Source of the DNA: Dorea sp. AM10-31
GTDB lineage: Bacteria > Bacillota > Clostridia > Lachnospirales > Lachnospiraceae
NCBI RefSeq assembly: GCF_003435815.1
Contig: NZ_QTUV01000002.1
Coordinates: 567,568 to 631,567, forward strand
DNA length: 64,000 nt
Direction of reading: 5' to 3'
Position 1 is the first letter of the stretch. Every line of letters begins with the position of its first letter. The notes below the pieces were generated by a model, which was given only the letters and a program-made list of their open reading frames with translations, was not told the DNA's origin and did no database searches. This document shows positions 33,821-42,481 of this stretch, in pieces. Position numbers and translations under genes: made by a program.

Positions 33821-35500
33821 TTAGAAAAGACCTGTAATTCTGCCTTCATCATCTACGTCTATACGCTCTGCTGCCGGTACTTTCGGCAGTCCAGGCATAG
33901 TCATAATATCTCCGGTCAGTGCGACAATGAATCCAGCTCCTGCAGAAATTTTCAGATTTCTTACTGTAATCTCAAAATCTTCCGGTGCGCCAAGTTTCTT
34001 TGGGTCATCCGTCAGACTGTACTGCGTCTTCGCCATACAGATTGGTGCATTGTCAAATCCAAGTGCTGTAAGCTGATCTGCCTGCTTCTTCGCATTTGCA
34101 GTCAGTACCGCTCCTTTACCGCCATAAATTTTCTGTACGATCTGGTTGATCTTATCTTCAATCGTTCCTTCCAGCTCATAACTGTAATGGAAGTCACTTG
34201 GTTCATCACACAGACGGATTACTTCTTCTGCCAACTTGATTCCGCCTTCTCCACCTTTTGCCCACACTTCGGAAAGTGCCACATTCACACCTGCTTCTTT
34301 ACATTTTTCTTCAATTAACGCAAGTTCTGCCGGTGTATCTGTCGGGAATGCATTGATTGCAACTACGCAAGGAAGTCCATATACATGTTTAATATTATGT
34401 ACATGTTTCATAAGATTCGGAAGTCCCTTCTCAAGTGCTTCCAGATTCTCTTCATTAAGCTCCTGTTTCGGAACTCCTCCATTGTATTTCAGTGCACGTA
34501 CAGTTGCAACGATCACTACCGCATCCGGCTTAAGACCTGCCATACGGCATTTGATATCCAGGAACTTCTCTGCTCCAAGATCCGCTCCAAAACCTGCCTC
34601 TGTGATCGCATAATCGGCTAATTTTAATGCCATCTTCGTTGCTGTCACAGAGTTACATCCGTGTGCAATATTTGCAAACGGACCACCATGCACAATTGCC
34701 GGAACATGTTCCAATGTCTGTACAAGATTCGGCTTCAATGCATCTTTCAGAAGTGCACACATCGCGCCTTCTGCATGCAGATCATGCGCTGTTACCGGTT
34801 TCTGCTCGGACACTTTTCCATATGTGTATCCGACAATCAGTTTACCGAGACGTTCTTTCAGATCCTTGATATCATTGGACAGACATAAAACTGCCATAAT
34901 CTCAGAAGCAACTGTAATATCATAGCCATCTTCTCTCGGTACACCGTTGACTCTTCCTCCCAGACCATCTGTTACAAAACGAAGCTGTCTGTCATTCATA
35001 TCCACGCAGCGTTTCCATACGATCTTTCTCGGATCAATGCCAAGCTCATTTCCCTGATAAATGTGATTATCGATCATTGCTGCAAGCAGATTATTTGCCG
35101 CACCAATCGCATGGAAATCGCCTGTAAAATGCAGGTTGATATCTTCCATCGGAACGACCTGTGCATATCCGCCGCCTGCTGCTCCGCCTTTCATTCCAAA
35201 TACCGGTCCGAGAGAAGGCTCTCTTAAAGCAACCATAACCTTCTTATCCAGCTTCTGCATCGCATCCGCAAGGCCTACCGTTGTTGTTGTCTTACCTTCC
35301 CCTGCCGGAGTTGGATTGATCGCAGTCACCAGAATCAGTTTACCGTCTTTTGCTTCTGACTTTTTCAGCAGATTATAATCAATCTTTGCTTTGTATTTTC
35401 CATACTGCTCCAGATATTTATCCGGGATTCCTGCTTTTTCTGCTATCTTCGTAATCGGTTCCATCGTACATTCCTGTGCAATTTCAATATCTGTTTTCAT
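33821..35500 (-). CDS. fhs: Formate-tetrahydrofolate ligase
   Basis: ATP-dependent formation of 10-formyl-THF, feeding purine synthesis and the methyl branch of acetogenesis. 559 residues, standard length. P-loop [19 protein letters not shown] near residue 65, [20 protein letters not shown], the [17 protein letters not shown] segment, and the C-terminal [17 protein letters not shown]. The start ATG at 35500 follows AGGAGG by 8 nt. A ZTP riboswitch with terminator controls it, so it should rise when 10-formyl-THF is short. No other folate genes are adjacent. Confidence 0.97.
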   Translation of the reverse strand: MKTDIEIAQECTMEPITKIAEKAGIPDKYLEQYGKYKAKIDYNLLKKSEAKDGKLILVTAINPTPAGEGKTTTTVGLADAMQKLDKKVMVALREPSLGPVFGMKGGAAGGGYAQVVPMEDINLHFTGDFHAIGAANNLLAAMIDNHIYQGNELGIDPRKIVWKRCVDMNDRQLRFVTDGLGGRVNGVPREDGYDITVASEIMAVLCLSNDIKDLKERLGKLIVGYTYGKVSEQKPVTAHDLHAEGAMCALLKDALKPNLVQTLEHVPAIVHGGPFANIAHGCNSVTATKMALKLADYAITEAGFGADLGAEKFLDIKCRMAGLKPDAVVIVATVRALKYNGGVPKQELNEENLEALEKGLPNLMKHVHNIKHVYGLPCVVAINAFPTDTPAELALIEEKCKEAGVNVALSEVWAKGGEGGIKLAEEVIRLCDEPSDFHYSYELEGTIEDKINQIVQKIYGGKGAVLTANAKKQADQLTALGFDNAPICMAKTQYSLTDDPKKLGAPEDFEITVRNLKISAGAGFIVALTGDIMTMPGLPKVPAAERIDVDDEGRITGLF

Positions 35501-35548
35501 CGTCATATCCTCCTGATCTGTGTCCTTTTTACCGACAGTTTCTCTCGG

Positions 35549-35592
35549 TCCTTTATTTTCTCCTGTCTATACAATAGTAGTAAAATAAAGGA
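35549..35592 (-). promoter_or_regulatory. Inverted repeat pairing with the terminator U-tract
   Basis: TCCTTTATTTT (35549-35559) and AAAATAAAGGA (35582-35592) are perfect 11-nt complements. The upstream partner on the RNA is the U-tract after the riboswitch terminator, so the pairing could compete with or stabilise downstream RNA structure in the fhs leader. Confidence 0.5.
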
Positions 35593-35620
35593 CAACATCT
35601 ATCCTTTCGAATAAATGTTG
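35581..35620 (-). terminator. Riboswitch-controlled terminator before fhs
   Basis: Minus strand CAACATTTAT (35611-35620) pairs with ATAGATGTTG (35593-35602), followed by TCCTTTATTTTA. It begins within 4 nt of the end of the ZTP aptamer, so ligand binding to the aptamer can decide its formation. Confidence 0.75.
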
Positions 35621-35694
35621 CCCAGACGGTCGGCTTGTCTTTCTAATACTTGATTCCCCTGTGGTTCTCCACAATTATCCGTCAGTAATCAGTA
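35618..35694 (-). ncRNA. ZTP (pfl) riboswitch aptamer
   Basis: The minus-strand RNA has the two conserved halves of the pfl motif: CTGACGGATAATTGTGGAGA followed by ACCACAGGGGAATCAAG, and, after a short variable linker, GCCGACCGTCTGGGCA. The stem GTGG-AGAA-CCAC with GGGGAA is the P1/P2 part; CCG-CUGGGC is the invariant 3' half. These elements are typical of RF01750 from memory. The RNA sits between a strong promoter and a terminator upstream of fhs, a known target of this class, sensing ZMP/ZTP as a sign of 10-formyl-THF shortage. Confidence 0.88.
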
Positions 35695-35710
35695 CCTATA
35701 TCTGCCAATT

Positions 35711-35739
35711 ATAATATTATAGAAAAATACAATTGTCAA
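35711..35739 (-). promoter_or_regulatory. Promoter of the riboswitch-fhs transcript
   Basis: Minus strand TTGACA (35734-35739), 17-nt spacer, TATTAT (35711-35716). Transcription would start about 10 nt before the aptamer. From 35745 to 35946 I see no gene or clear signal. Confidence 0.75.
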
Positions 35740-35946
35740 GACTTTCTCCTTTTTAGTTCTTCCAGTTTTTTTAATGCTTATTTCTTCCCTTTTTTCTGAA
35801 TCCTTTTTCCTATAATTCTAAATCAGGCCGTACCAGATAACGGTATCTCAAAACTGCTCCTCATATTTCCACTCACTTTTCCCGATGTGACCCGCTGTCT
35901 TTCTGTTATCTGATTTTGTCGTCCATATTCAGAAGTTCACTAACTT

Positions 35947-37983
35947 TTAGTACTGCCCCCCCCCAGATTTTTCAGACATTTCTATTATCTTTCCTATCTT
36001 CTCATGTTCTTTCTGGGCAGAATCAAACATTACAACATCCGTATCGTAAACCATCTCCTGTATCTCACCTTCTATATCTTTGAGACAGGTAAGAAGCAGC
36101 GGATTAAATGCACCGCACTCTCCGTTCAGAATCATCTGCATTGCTTTCTCATGGGAATAGCTTGCCTTATATACACGCTTGCTCACCAGTGCGTCATACA
36201 CATCTGCCAGTGATACAACCTGTGCACTGATCGGAATATCTTCTCCTTTCAGTCCATCCGGATATCCTCGTCCGTCGTAACGTTCATGATGCCATCTGCA
36301 GATCTCTCTCGCTGTCTTCACCAGAGGTTCATCCTGATAATACTGTAAATCTTCCAGAATCTCCACACCAATCACAGTGTGTTGTTTCATAATCTCAAAT
36401 TCTTCATCTGTAAGCTGGCCTTTTTTATTCAGAATCTTATCATCAATCCCGATCTTACCGATATCATGCAGGGAAGATGCCATCACGATCAGATCACGAT
36501 CCATCCATGATAAATGATACTGATCCGAGATCTGAACCAGTCTTCCGAGCAATAACTGTGTCAATACATTGATATGCTGCACATGCGGTCCACTTTCACC
36601 ATTACGGAACTCTACAATATGACTCAGAATTCCGATCATGATCTTACGGCTTTCTTCTTTTGCACGGATTTGTTCTGTCAGAATTGCTGTCAGTCTCCGC
36701 TGTTTCGCATACAGCTTGATCGTATTATAAACACGCTTATATACAATCTGCGCATCATACGGTCTGCTGATATAATCCGATACACCCATCTCATATGCAC
36801 GACGGATAAAAGATGCGGAATCTTCACTGGAAATCATGATAACCGGAATCTCTTCGATCATATCTTTTTCATTCATGTGTCCAAGAACTTCAAATCCATC
36901 CATGATCGGCATTACAATGTCCAGAAGCACCAGTGATATCTCGCATCCGTACCGTTCCAGGACTTCCAGTGCTTCCTTTCCATTCTCAGCCTCAAGTATA
37001 TCAAATTCATCTTTCAGCATCTCGTATAAGATCTCTCTGTTCATCTCGGAATCATCAACAATCAGTATCCGCTGGCGCTTTTTCTTCTTTGCGTTCACCT
37101 GTGGCAGGCTGTCATCCATGGCAATGGTTCCCCATTCTGTCACGATTGCATTCTTATGTGACTTTGCCTGATACATATAACGGTCCGCACGTGCAATTGC
37201 GTCCCAGATCTGCTCTCCCTGAGCCATAACCGCTCCAACACTGGCAGAAATCCTGCTTCCGATACTCTCCGGCATCTCCACCAAACAGATCTGTCTGCGG
37301 ATATCACGAAGCTTCTGTTCAAAAGAATCTTCCGATATTCCCGGCATAATCAGCAAGAACTCATCACCGCCATAGCGAATCAGGGCATCTGTCTTACGGA
37401 TCATCTTCTTGATTACAGCAACTTCTGTCTTTAAAAATGCATCCCCGATATCATGTCCGTATGTATCATTTGCTAATTTGAAATCATCCAGATCGAACAT
37501 TGCAACTCCGGCATGCATGGATTTCTTCTTGATCTGGTCTTCATAATATCTGCGGTTGTATGCTCCTGTCAGAGCATCCGTATACAATGCTTCATAAAAT
37601 GCTTTCGTATCTTTGATCTCATCTGACTGAGCAATGTCTGCTCCATTTCCCAGATTCTGTATCATCTCCAATACACAGGACTGCCCGTCAACTTCCACAT
37701 ACTGTGCAGTTACCTCATATAGTTCTGTGCCTATATATTTCAGCTGTGTCTTCCGTGCTTTCTCTTTCAACGCAACTACGCAAACACAATCGTCGCAGTA
37801 TTTCCCTGCGCCAAGGCATGACTCTTTCCAGTAGTTTTCGCCTTTTCCTGCCTGCGTTGTATTTTCTTCTTTGAGTTCTTCTGCACTGAGCAGTCGGACT
37901 TTACTGTATATCCGTCTAAAAATCTCCAATTGTTCTTCTGCCTGTTCTTTTGTCAGCCTTATCTCTGATAACTGTGTATCCAT
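35947..37983 (-). CDS. GGDEF - receiver - HD-GYP cyclic-di-GMP signalling protein
   Basis: 678 residues. A PAS-like N-terminus (1-125) has a Cys cluster C63-x2-C66-x-C68. The diguanylate cyclase domain (about 135-285) has an intact GGDEF at 205-209. The receiver domain (about 305-425) has the phosphoacceptor D355 in LVLLDIVMP. The HD-GYP phosphodiesterase (about 445-640) has H506-D507-IGK and GRGYP at 571-575. Both synthesis and breakdown sites look intact, with a receiver between them. Domain order is unusual: the receiver is internal. The HPt gene lies 27 bp upstream on the same strand, which suggests a shared phosphorelay. A run of nine G codes for Gly-Gly-Gly three codons before the end. 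Confidence 0.93.
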   Translation of the reverse strand: MDTQLSEIRLTKEQAEEQLEIFRRIYSKVRLLSAEELKEENTTQAGKGENYWKESCLGAGKYCDDCVCVVALKEKARKTQLKYIGTELYEVTAQYVEVDGQSCVLEMIQNLGNGADIAQSDEIKDTKAFYEALYTDALTGAYNRRYYEDQIKKKSMHAGVAMFDLDDFKLANDTYGHDIGDAFLKTEVAVIKKMIRKTDALIRYGGDEFLLIMPGISEDSFEQKLRDIRRQICLVEMPESIGSRISASVGAVMAQGEQIWDAIARADRYMYQAKSHKNAIVTEWGTIAMDDSLPQVNAKKKKRQRILIVDDSEMNREILYEMLKDEFDILEAENGKEALEVLERYGCEISLVLLDIVMPIMDGFEVLGHMNEKDMIEEIPVIMISSEDSASFIRRAYEMGVSDYISRPYDAQIVYKRVYNTIKLYAKQRRLTAILTEQIRAKEESRKIMIGILSHIVEFRNGESGPHVQHINVLTQLLLGRLVQISDQYHLSWMDRDLIVMASSLHDIGKIGIDDKILNKKGQLTDEEFEIMKQHTVIGVEILEDLQYYQDEPLVKTAREICRWHHERYDGRGYPDGLKGEDIPISAQVVSLADVYDALVSKRVYKASYSHEKAMQMILNGECGAFNPLLLTCLKDIEGEIQEMVYDTDVVMFDSAQKEHEKIGKIIEMSEKSGGGQY
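35956..35964. repeat. G9 homopolymer tract in the 3' end of the GGDEF-HD-GYP gene
   Basis: Nine C on the plus strand (nine G in the coding strand) encode three glycines, followed by Gln-Tyr-stop. One added G would extend the protein by about 15 residues; one lost G would give a tail of about 5 different residues. Catalytic domains are untouched, so only a C-terminal tail could vary. Confidence 0.8.
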
Positions 37984-38010
37984 TTATTCTCCTTTTAGCC
38001 GTTCCGGCTT

Positions 38011-38370
38011 TTAATTCTGTTCCTGCTGCCACTCCCTGATTGCTTCTACTGTGATCTGATACTGTTTCTGTACCGCTGCAAACTGTTCTTCATACCCTTT
38101 GAGCTCACGATCTCTTAATGCCTCTGTTAGTTCAGCGCTCACTTCGTATAACTTCTGAAAGCCAAGATTCAGACATACTCCTTTTAATGTATGTGCACCT
38201 CGGAAAGCTGTCTCTGCATCTTTTGCTTCAATGCCATCTGCGATCATCTGGTAGCTTCCGTCACTTAAGAAACTTCCTGTAAAACGTTCTACCAGCGCAT
38301 CGCTGCCCATTCTCTGCAGAACATCATCATAACTTGCTCCCATTTTTTCATAACACTCTCTTATATCCAT
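38011..38370 (-). CDS. HPt (histidine phosphotransfer) domain protein
   Basis: 119 residues, a single four-helix HPt domain with the phosphoacceptor His60 in FRGAHTLKGVCLNLGF. It shuttles phosphate between a hybrid histidine kinase and a receiver. Start chosen at ATG 38370 because GGAGG lies just upstream; an ATG at 38385 has none. The receiver-containing GGDEF-HD-GYP gene follows after 27 bp, which makes that receiver the likely partner. No histidine kinase lies nearby. Confidence 0.9.
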   Translation of the reverse strand: MDIRECYEKMGASYDDVLQRMGSDALVERFTGSFLSDGSYQMIADGIEAKDAETAFRGAHTLKGVCLNLGFQKLYEVSAELTEALRDRELKGYEEQFAAVQKQYQITVEAIREWQQEQN

Positions 38371-38495
38371 CTCTATGTCCTCCATTACTCTGATTTTCTA
38401 TAAAAAATGATACAAACATTCCGTATATCTGTATTCTGTCCATGTTCATGCATTTTTTTGCATATATATACAATCATTGTATGCCAAAATCCGTC

Positions 38496-39773
38496 TTACC
38501 TCAATCTTTTTCGACATTTTCTGCTATCGTTTAAACCAATGTACAGACTATGGTCTGTCTGTAATTTTTTCCCGGTTTTCCTTATATTTCTCACTACAAT
38601 ATCTATAATCCAGAATCCAAAGGCAATCCCAATGCAGGTTTCCGCTATAACCGTCAGATGCTCAAATGCGATTGCATATTTTCCGGCAACCATCCCCGCC
38701 ATCATATAGTAAAGACGTGCTCCCGGCATCAGTGGAAAAACCGAACCTGTCAGGAACAACGTTGAAGGAGATTTCATGAGTCTGGACATCATATACGCAT
38801 AAGCTGCCACAAAGCAGGACGATATAATAACTGAATAGAAATTATTTCCATTGCATGCAACTGCAAGCAAATAGATTCCCCATGTAATGAATGCGCCGAT
38901 TCCGGAATATACCATCTTTTTTCCGCGGATGCCAAACCAGCTTGCATATCCTATACAGCCTATTGTGCAGGATACAATCTGTATCCAGACACTTGGATTT
39001 ATCACAAAATGATCTGTGCCGTTCCATTTCATCAACATCATGGCAAATGCAATTCCAAAAGCAATTCCAAATGCTCCCAGTAGTGAATTCATAATTTCCA
39101 GAAAGCCGGATATAAAATTTGCCTGCATTACGTCCCTGATTCCGTTAATCAGACCAAGCGAACTAACAAGCAGCATTACAACACCAATCATGATCCAGTC
39201 CGGATGCCCCGTAATTCCTGCCCGAAATGCCAGAACAACAAATACTTCTGACAGAAAAGAAAGTATCAGATTGTAGATCAAGAGATTTTCTTCCCGCTTC
39301 TCCAACCATTTTCCAAAGAACACGATGAACACGGACAGCACCAGCGCTATCAGCGCGTCTCCGAAATTACATCCAAAAAACACCGCAAAACTGGTACCTC
39401 CAACAATCTGCGCAAGAACGGTTATCCATGCTTTCTGTGTTGGTGCGTCCATAATTTCCCGATATCTTTTCTGCAATTCTTCATCGTCCGGTCTGTTGGT
39501 GCATATATATCTGGATAACCCGTTTAATGCATCCAACCAGTCATAATTGAATCCTGTCGTCTCGACATGACGAATCTGCGTGATCATTTCATGCTCTTTT
39601 GTTTCCACCGTGATCTGAATATTGTTCTGTATCACAAATACATCCTGCCGAAGGAAGCCATAGCTTGCACACATGCGATCAATACTGTCCTGCACCCGGT
39701 AGATTTCCGCGCCTGTACACAGCAGCGATTCGCCAATATCCATAATTCCCTGAACGATTTTATCGTAATTCAC
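38496..39773 (-). CDS. Threonine/serine exporter (ThrE family)
   Basis: 425 residues. N-terminal soluble DUF1212 part (MDIGESLLCTGAEIYRVQDS, then TVETKEHEMITQIRHV), followed by about ten membrane segments including the DUF3815 half. It exports threonine and serine in Corynebacterium relatives; here the substrate is inferred. I choose GTG 39773 as the start because AAAGGG precedes it; a TTG at 39800 is an alternative. A second family member is at 60216-61547. Confidence 0.85.
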   Translation of the reverse strand: MNYDKIVQGIMDIGESLLCTGAEIYRVQDSIDRMCASYGFLRQDVFVIQNNIQITVETKEHEMITQIRHVETTGFNYDWLDALNGLSRYICTNRPDDEELQKRYREIMDAPTQKAWITVLAQIVGGTSFAVFFGCNFGDALIALVLSVFIVFFGKWLEKREENLLIYNLILSFLSEVFVVLAFRAGITGHPDWIMIGVVMLLVSSLGLINGIRDVMQANFISGFLEIMNSLLGAFGIAFGIAFAMMLMKWNGTDHFVINPSVWIQIVSCTIGCIGYASWFGIRGKKMVYSGIGAFITWGIYLLAVACNGNNFYSVIISSCFVAAYAYMMSRLMKSPSTLFLTGSVFPLMPGARLYYMMAGMVAGKYAIAFEHLTVIAETCIGIAFGFWIIDIVVRNIRKTGKKLQTDHSLYIGLNDSRKCRKRLR

Positions 39774-39814
39774 AGGTATTTCCCTTTCTATTGTTTTCAA
39801 ATTCTATATATTAC

Positions 39815-39889
39815 TTACAAGCTTTTTCCATCAGCGACAGTTATCCAAAATTTTCGAATAACTGAATCATCCTCATGTCCGGAGGTCTA
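39815..39889 (-). pseudogene. Relic of a second rhuM gene
   Basis: The minus strand reads HEDDSVIRKFWITVADGKSL and then a stop. The intact RhuM at 40313 has QEDSVIRKFRITAADGKSYS at residues 72-91. At DNA level about 40 nt match closely (for example TTTTCGAATAACTGAATC in both, at 39851 and 41112). Only this short internal piece survives, at the left edge of the island, next to the rlmD-like tail relic. Confidence 0.7.
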
Positions 39890-39976
39890 TTAACCGTGTT
39901 CTCTGCTCATCACCGCCACAGTCTCCACATGGTACGATACGTCCAGATTGATGTCAGTTTTCGGGAACCGATCCAG
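39890..39976 (-). pseudogene. Relic of an rlmD-like 3' end (possible attachment-site copy)
   Basis: The minus strand reads SLDRFPKTDINLDVSYHVET, then VAVMSREHG and TAA at 39890-39892. The intact RlmD ends DLFPNTYHVETVCLLSRKDK, so FPxT and HVETVxxMSR correspond. Another DMFPQT-like piece occurs in a different frame at 40009-40026. Elements that integrate in the 3' end of rumA/rlmD genes leave such duplicated tails; the intact gene borders the other side of the island. Confidence 0.55.
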
Positions 39977-40312
39977 ACTAATATAGCATGTACCCAAATA
40001 TCTCCGTTTGTTTGCGGAAACATATCAATAAATTCTGTAGCAAAAATATCTTGATACATTCTGCTATATATATCGCAGCCTGAACCTCGTCCGTTTACGG
40101 AAAAAGTTCAACTTTTTTAATCATTTCTACTATTATAGTGATTCCAACATAAAAGTCAAATTTGACGAAGAACCGCCATCGCCTCCACCTTGTCTGTTCT
40201 TCGTATAAAAACAGGTCAACAGCTATTTTTCGTCCTAACTGATAGCCAGGTTTCCATGCACTCGACCTTATTAATTCTGAAAATGCGGCATTGAAAGGGA
40301 GAAACAATCCCG
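39977..40312. other. Gene-poor left part of the rlmD island
   Basis: About 336 bp without a supported gene. It contains the DMFPQT-like tail piece at 40009-40026 and otherwise AT-rich sequence. Frames on either strand are short and not protein-like. No integrase gene is present. Confidence 0.4.
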
Positions 40313-41347
40313 TTATTTCTTCGCATTCTCTTCCAATTCCATCATGTACTTATCAAAGTCAGACATAAACAATCTGTCCTGGATAACACGATACTTTTCA
40401 AATTCAGTCTCGGCATGAAGCTTTGCAATTTCAGCTGACACTTTCCCTGCATCCTGTAAAATACCATAATCAAACATTTCAATAAAGCTATTAAGCCGTT
40501 TTTCCCAATCCTGCATCGTGAGTGGAATATGCCGTAATGTCATATTCTCAGCAAAATCCAAGTATGCAGTAACCATACGATTCAGCTGTTTCATTTCATC
40601 CTGACTCAAATAATTCTTGGCAACCGTAACATCACTCTTCTTAATTTTGCCTTCAGGAGCATCTGCCCAAGTAGTTAATCCCATATGCTCTCTTGTATGG
40701 TCAGCTCTTTCTACAATCAGTTCAGCCGCCGTATGACCATGAACTGCGTAATGCATTTTATTCTGAACTGTTGCGTAGAATCTCCTGGTAGTTGCAGAAT
40801 TCTTATCGTAATCAATGGCTGTGGCATACAGGTCAGTTATTTTCTGATAAAACTTTCTTTCGCTTGCTCGAATTTCACGAATTCGTTCTAACTGCTCATC
40901 AAAATACTTTTCTGTCAGATAAGTTCCGCGTTTGAGACGCTCGTCATCCATAACCCAGCCTTTGATGGTATAGTCCTTTGCAATTTGATTGACCCATTTA
41001 CGGAACTGCACCGCACGCTCAGAATTTACCTTAAATCCTACTGCAATGATCATCTCTAAGGAATAGTGATTTGTGCTGTAGCTTTTTCCGTCGGCGGCAG
41101 TTATTCGAAATTTTCGAATAACTGAATCCTCTTGTAACTCACTGTCCTCAAAGATTTTCTTAATATGATAATTTATAGTGTTAGTGCCGACATCGTACAA
41201 TGTTGCCATCATCTTCTGTGTCAGCCATATATTCTCATCCTCATAGCGCATCTCAATACTGTCCTGCTGATCGCCAACTGAGGCAACATAGGTCAGGTAT
41301 TCTGCCGCGCTGGAACGGATAGTTATTTCATCTTTTTTCTTTTTCAA
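40313..41347 (-). CDS. rhuM: RhuM-family protein
   Basis: 344 residues, full length for the RhuM (virulence protein/Fic-DOC associated) family. Motifs include IWLTQKMMATLYDVGTNTIN, a DNA-binding-like helical N-terminus, then SVIRKFRITAADGKSYSTNH, YSLEMIIAVGFKVNSERAVQ, FRKWVNQIAKDYTIKGW and DDERLKRG. RhuM is often found with restriction systems; its action is unknown. The start is TTG (41345-41347) behind AAGGAGG. AGGAGG and the following CCTCCT form a perfect 12-nt palindrome that may limit ribosome access. McrC lies 63 bp upstream on the same strand. Confidence 0.88.
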   Translation of the reverse strand: MKKKKDEITIRSSAAEYLTYVASVGDQQDSIEMRYEDENIWLTQKMMATLYDVGTNTINYHIKKIFEDSELQEDSVIRKFRITAADGKSYSTNHYSLEMIIAVGFKVNSERAVQFRKWVNQIAKDYTIKGWVMDDERLKRGTYLTEKYFDEQLERIREIRASERKFYQKITDLYATAIDYDKNSATTRRFYATVQNKMHYAVHGHTAAELIVERADHTREHMGLTTWADAPEGKIKKSDVTVAKNYLSQDEMKQLNRMVTAYLDFAENMTLRHIPLTMQDWEKRLNSFIEMFDYGILQDAGKVSAEIAKLHAETEFEKYRVIQDRLFMSDFDKYMMELEENAKK

Positions 41348-41410
41348 TAGGAGGCCTCCTTTTTATTGCATCTCATTTCACAATTGAAAATCACACCAAA
41401 TTTAATAACT

Positions 41411-42481
41411 TTAATATGCCTTTGTTAATCCAGAAAAATGTGACTCCACAATTCTATCCATTTGACTAGCAATCTCAGCAAACGGTAAATTCAAATCAAG
41501 CGTCTTAACACTTATCTGACTACCATGCATCTGATACACATTGTCCGGTTGGATTTCTTCTTCCGTCTTCGCGTAAAGAAGCATACCTGAAACTGTATTC
41601 TCTTTTTCTCCAAATTGATAGCTACGGTTTTTCACATAGGTAAAAATCTGATATAAATTATTTGAATGAAGAGTATGTTTATCATACTGTACCTGTGTTG
41701 TGTGACTGTAGTATTTTGCATCAATTATGAGTACCGTATTTCCATGCTGCAAGTGAATATCACTTTGCATAACTGGAAGCATAGTCCCAACACCATCATC
41801 TAGCGACCACGGAATCTGTGATGCACTGACAGATAATGCTGGATAATGTATGCTGTAATACTCCAGAATGAATTTTTCATACAGTCCGCACATGCGCTGC
41901 TCATCTACAAAGGACGCCAATCTATAGTCACCTGCATCTGTTGTAATAAGCATTCCTTCGATAATCAACTGACAGATACTAACCAGCATTCTATAAGTTT
42001 GATTATTACGTTGAAAACGAATGGACGACCATTTTATCCCCGTAGGCTCTATAACATCCACATTGGAGAAGTACAGCATTTTTTTCTTCAAGTCATCCTT
42101 ATATTTTTCCTGCACTTTTCCGTTTCGCAGAAGAAGCATCACTGTCGTTTTCAGGATTTGGTTTAATGTGTTGTTTTCTGACAGCTCATCAAAATCACAG
42201 GTAAGCACTCTTTCATGTGCCAGCTTGTTTTTTATTGTTCCTGGCATGTTTATTTTACCACGCATAACAGGCAGCTCTTCCTGACGACTTATGTATTCTC
42301 TGTAGAGTCCCTGCTTCAGCTGCACCCCTATGCCTTTTGCTAGGATTGCAGCCAGCAGATTATACATTTCATCAAAAGACTCCACTGCAACATCATCGTA
42401 TGTCTCTTGATTCAGCGTCTGAAAGGCATAAGAAAGCATGTGATAAATATTATTGATTAGAATGCTTTTATCCTTTGTCAT
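41411..42481 (-). CDS. mcrC: McrC nuclease subunit of a McrBC modification-dependent system
   Basis: 356 residues. N-terminal region typical of McrC (IYHMLSYAFQTLNQETYDDV) and a PD-(D/E)xK core in MQSDIHLQHGNTVLIIDAKY near residues 237-256, with Asp and D-A-K as metal ligands. It cleaves DNA after McrB has recognised modified cytosine and hydrolysed GTP. The start ATG overlaps the mcrB stop as ATGA, confirming coupling. Confidence 0.92.
   Translation of the reverse strand: MTKDKSILINNIYHMLSYAFQTLNQETYDDVAVESFDEMYNLLAAILAKGIGVQLKQGLYREYISRQEELPVMRGKINMPGTIKNKLAHERVLTCDFDELSENNTLNQILKTTVMLLLRNGKVQEKYKDDLKKKMLYFSNVDVIEPTGIKWSSIRFQRNNQTYRMLVSICQLIIEGMLITTDAGDYRLASFVDEQRMCGLYEKFILEYYSIHYPALSVSASQIPWSLDDGVGTMLPVMQSDIHLQHGNTVLIIDAKYYSHTTQVQYDKHTLHSNNLYQIFTYVKNRSYQFGEKENTVSGMLLYAKTEEEIQPDNVYQMHGSQISVKTLDLNLPFAEIASQMDRIVESHFSGLTKAY

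Noticed and set aside
40095..40307. 70-codon frame left of rhuM
   Set aside because: Unusual composition, no start signal, and it lies among relics; not supported as a gene.
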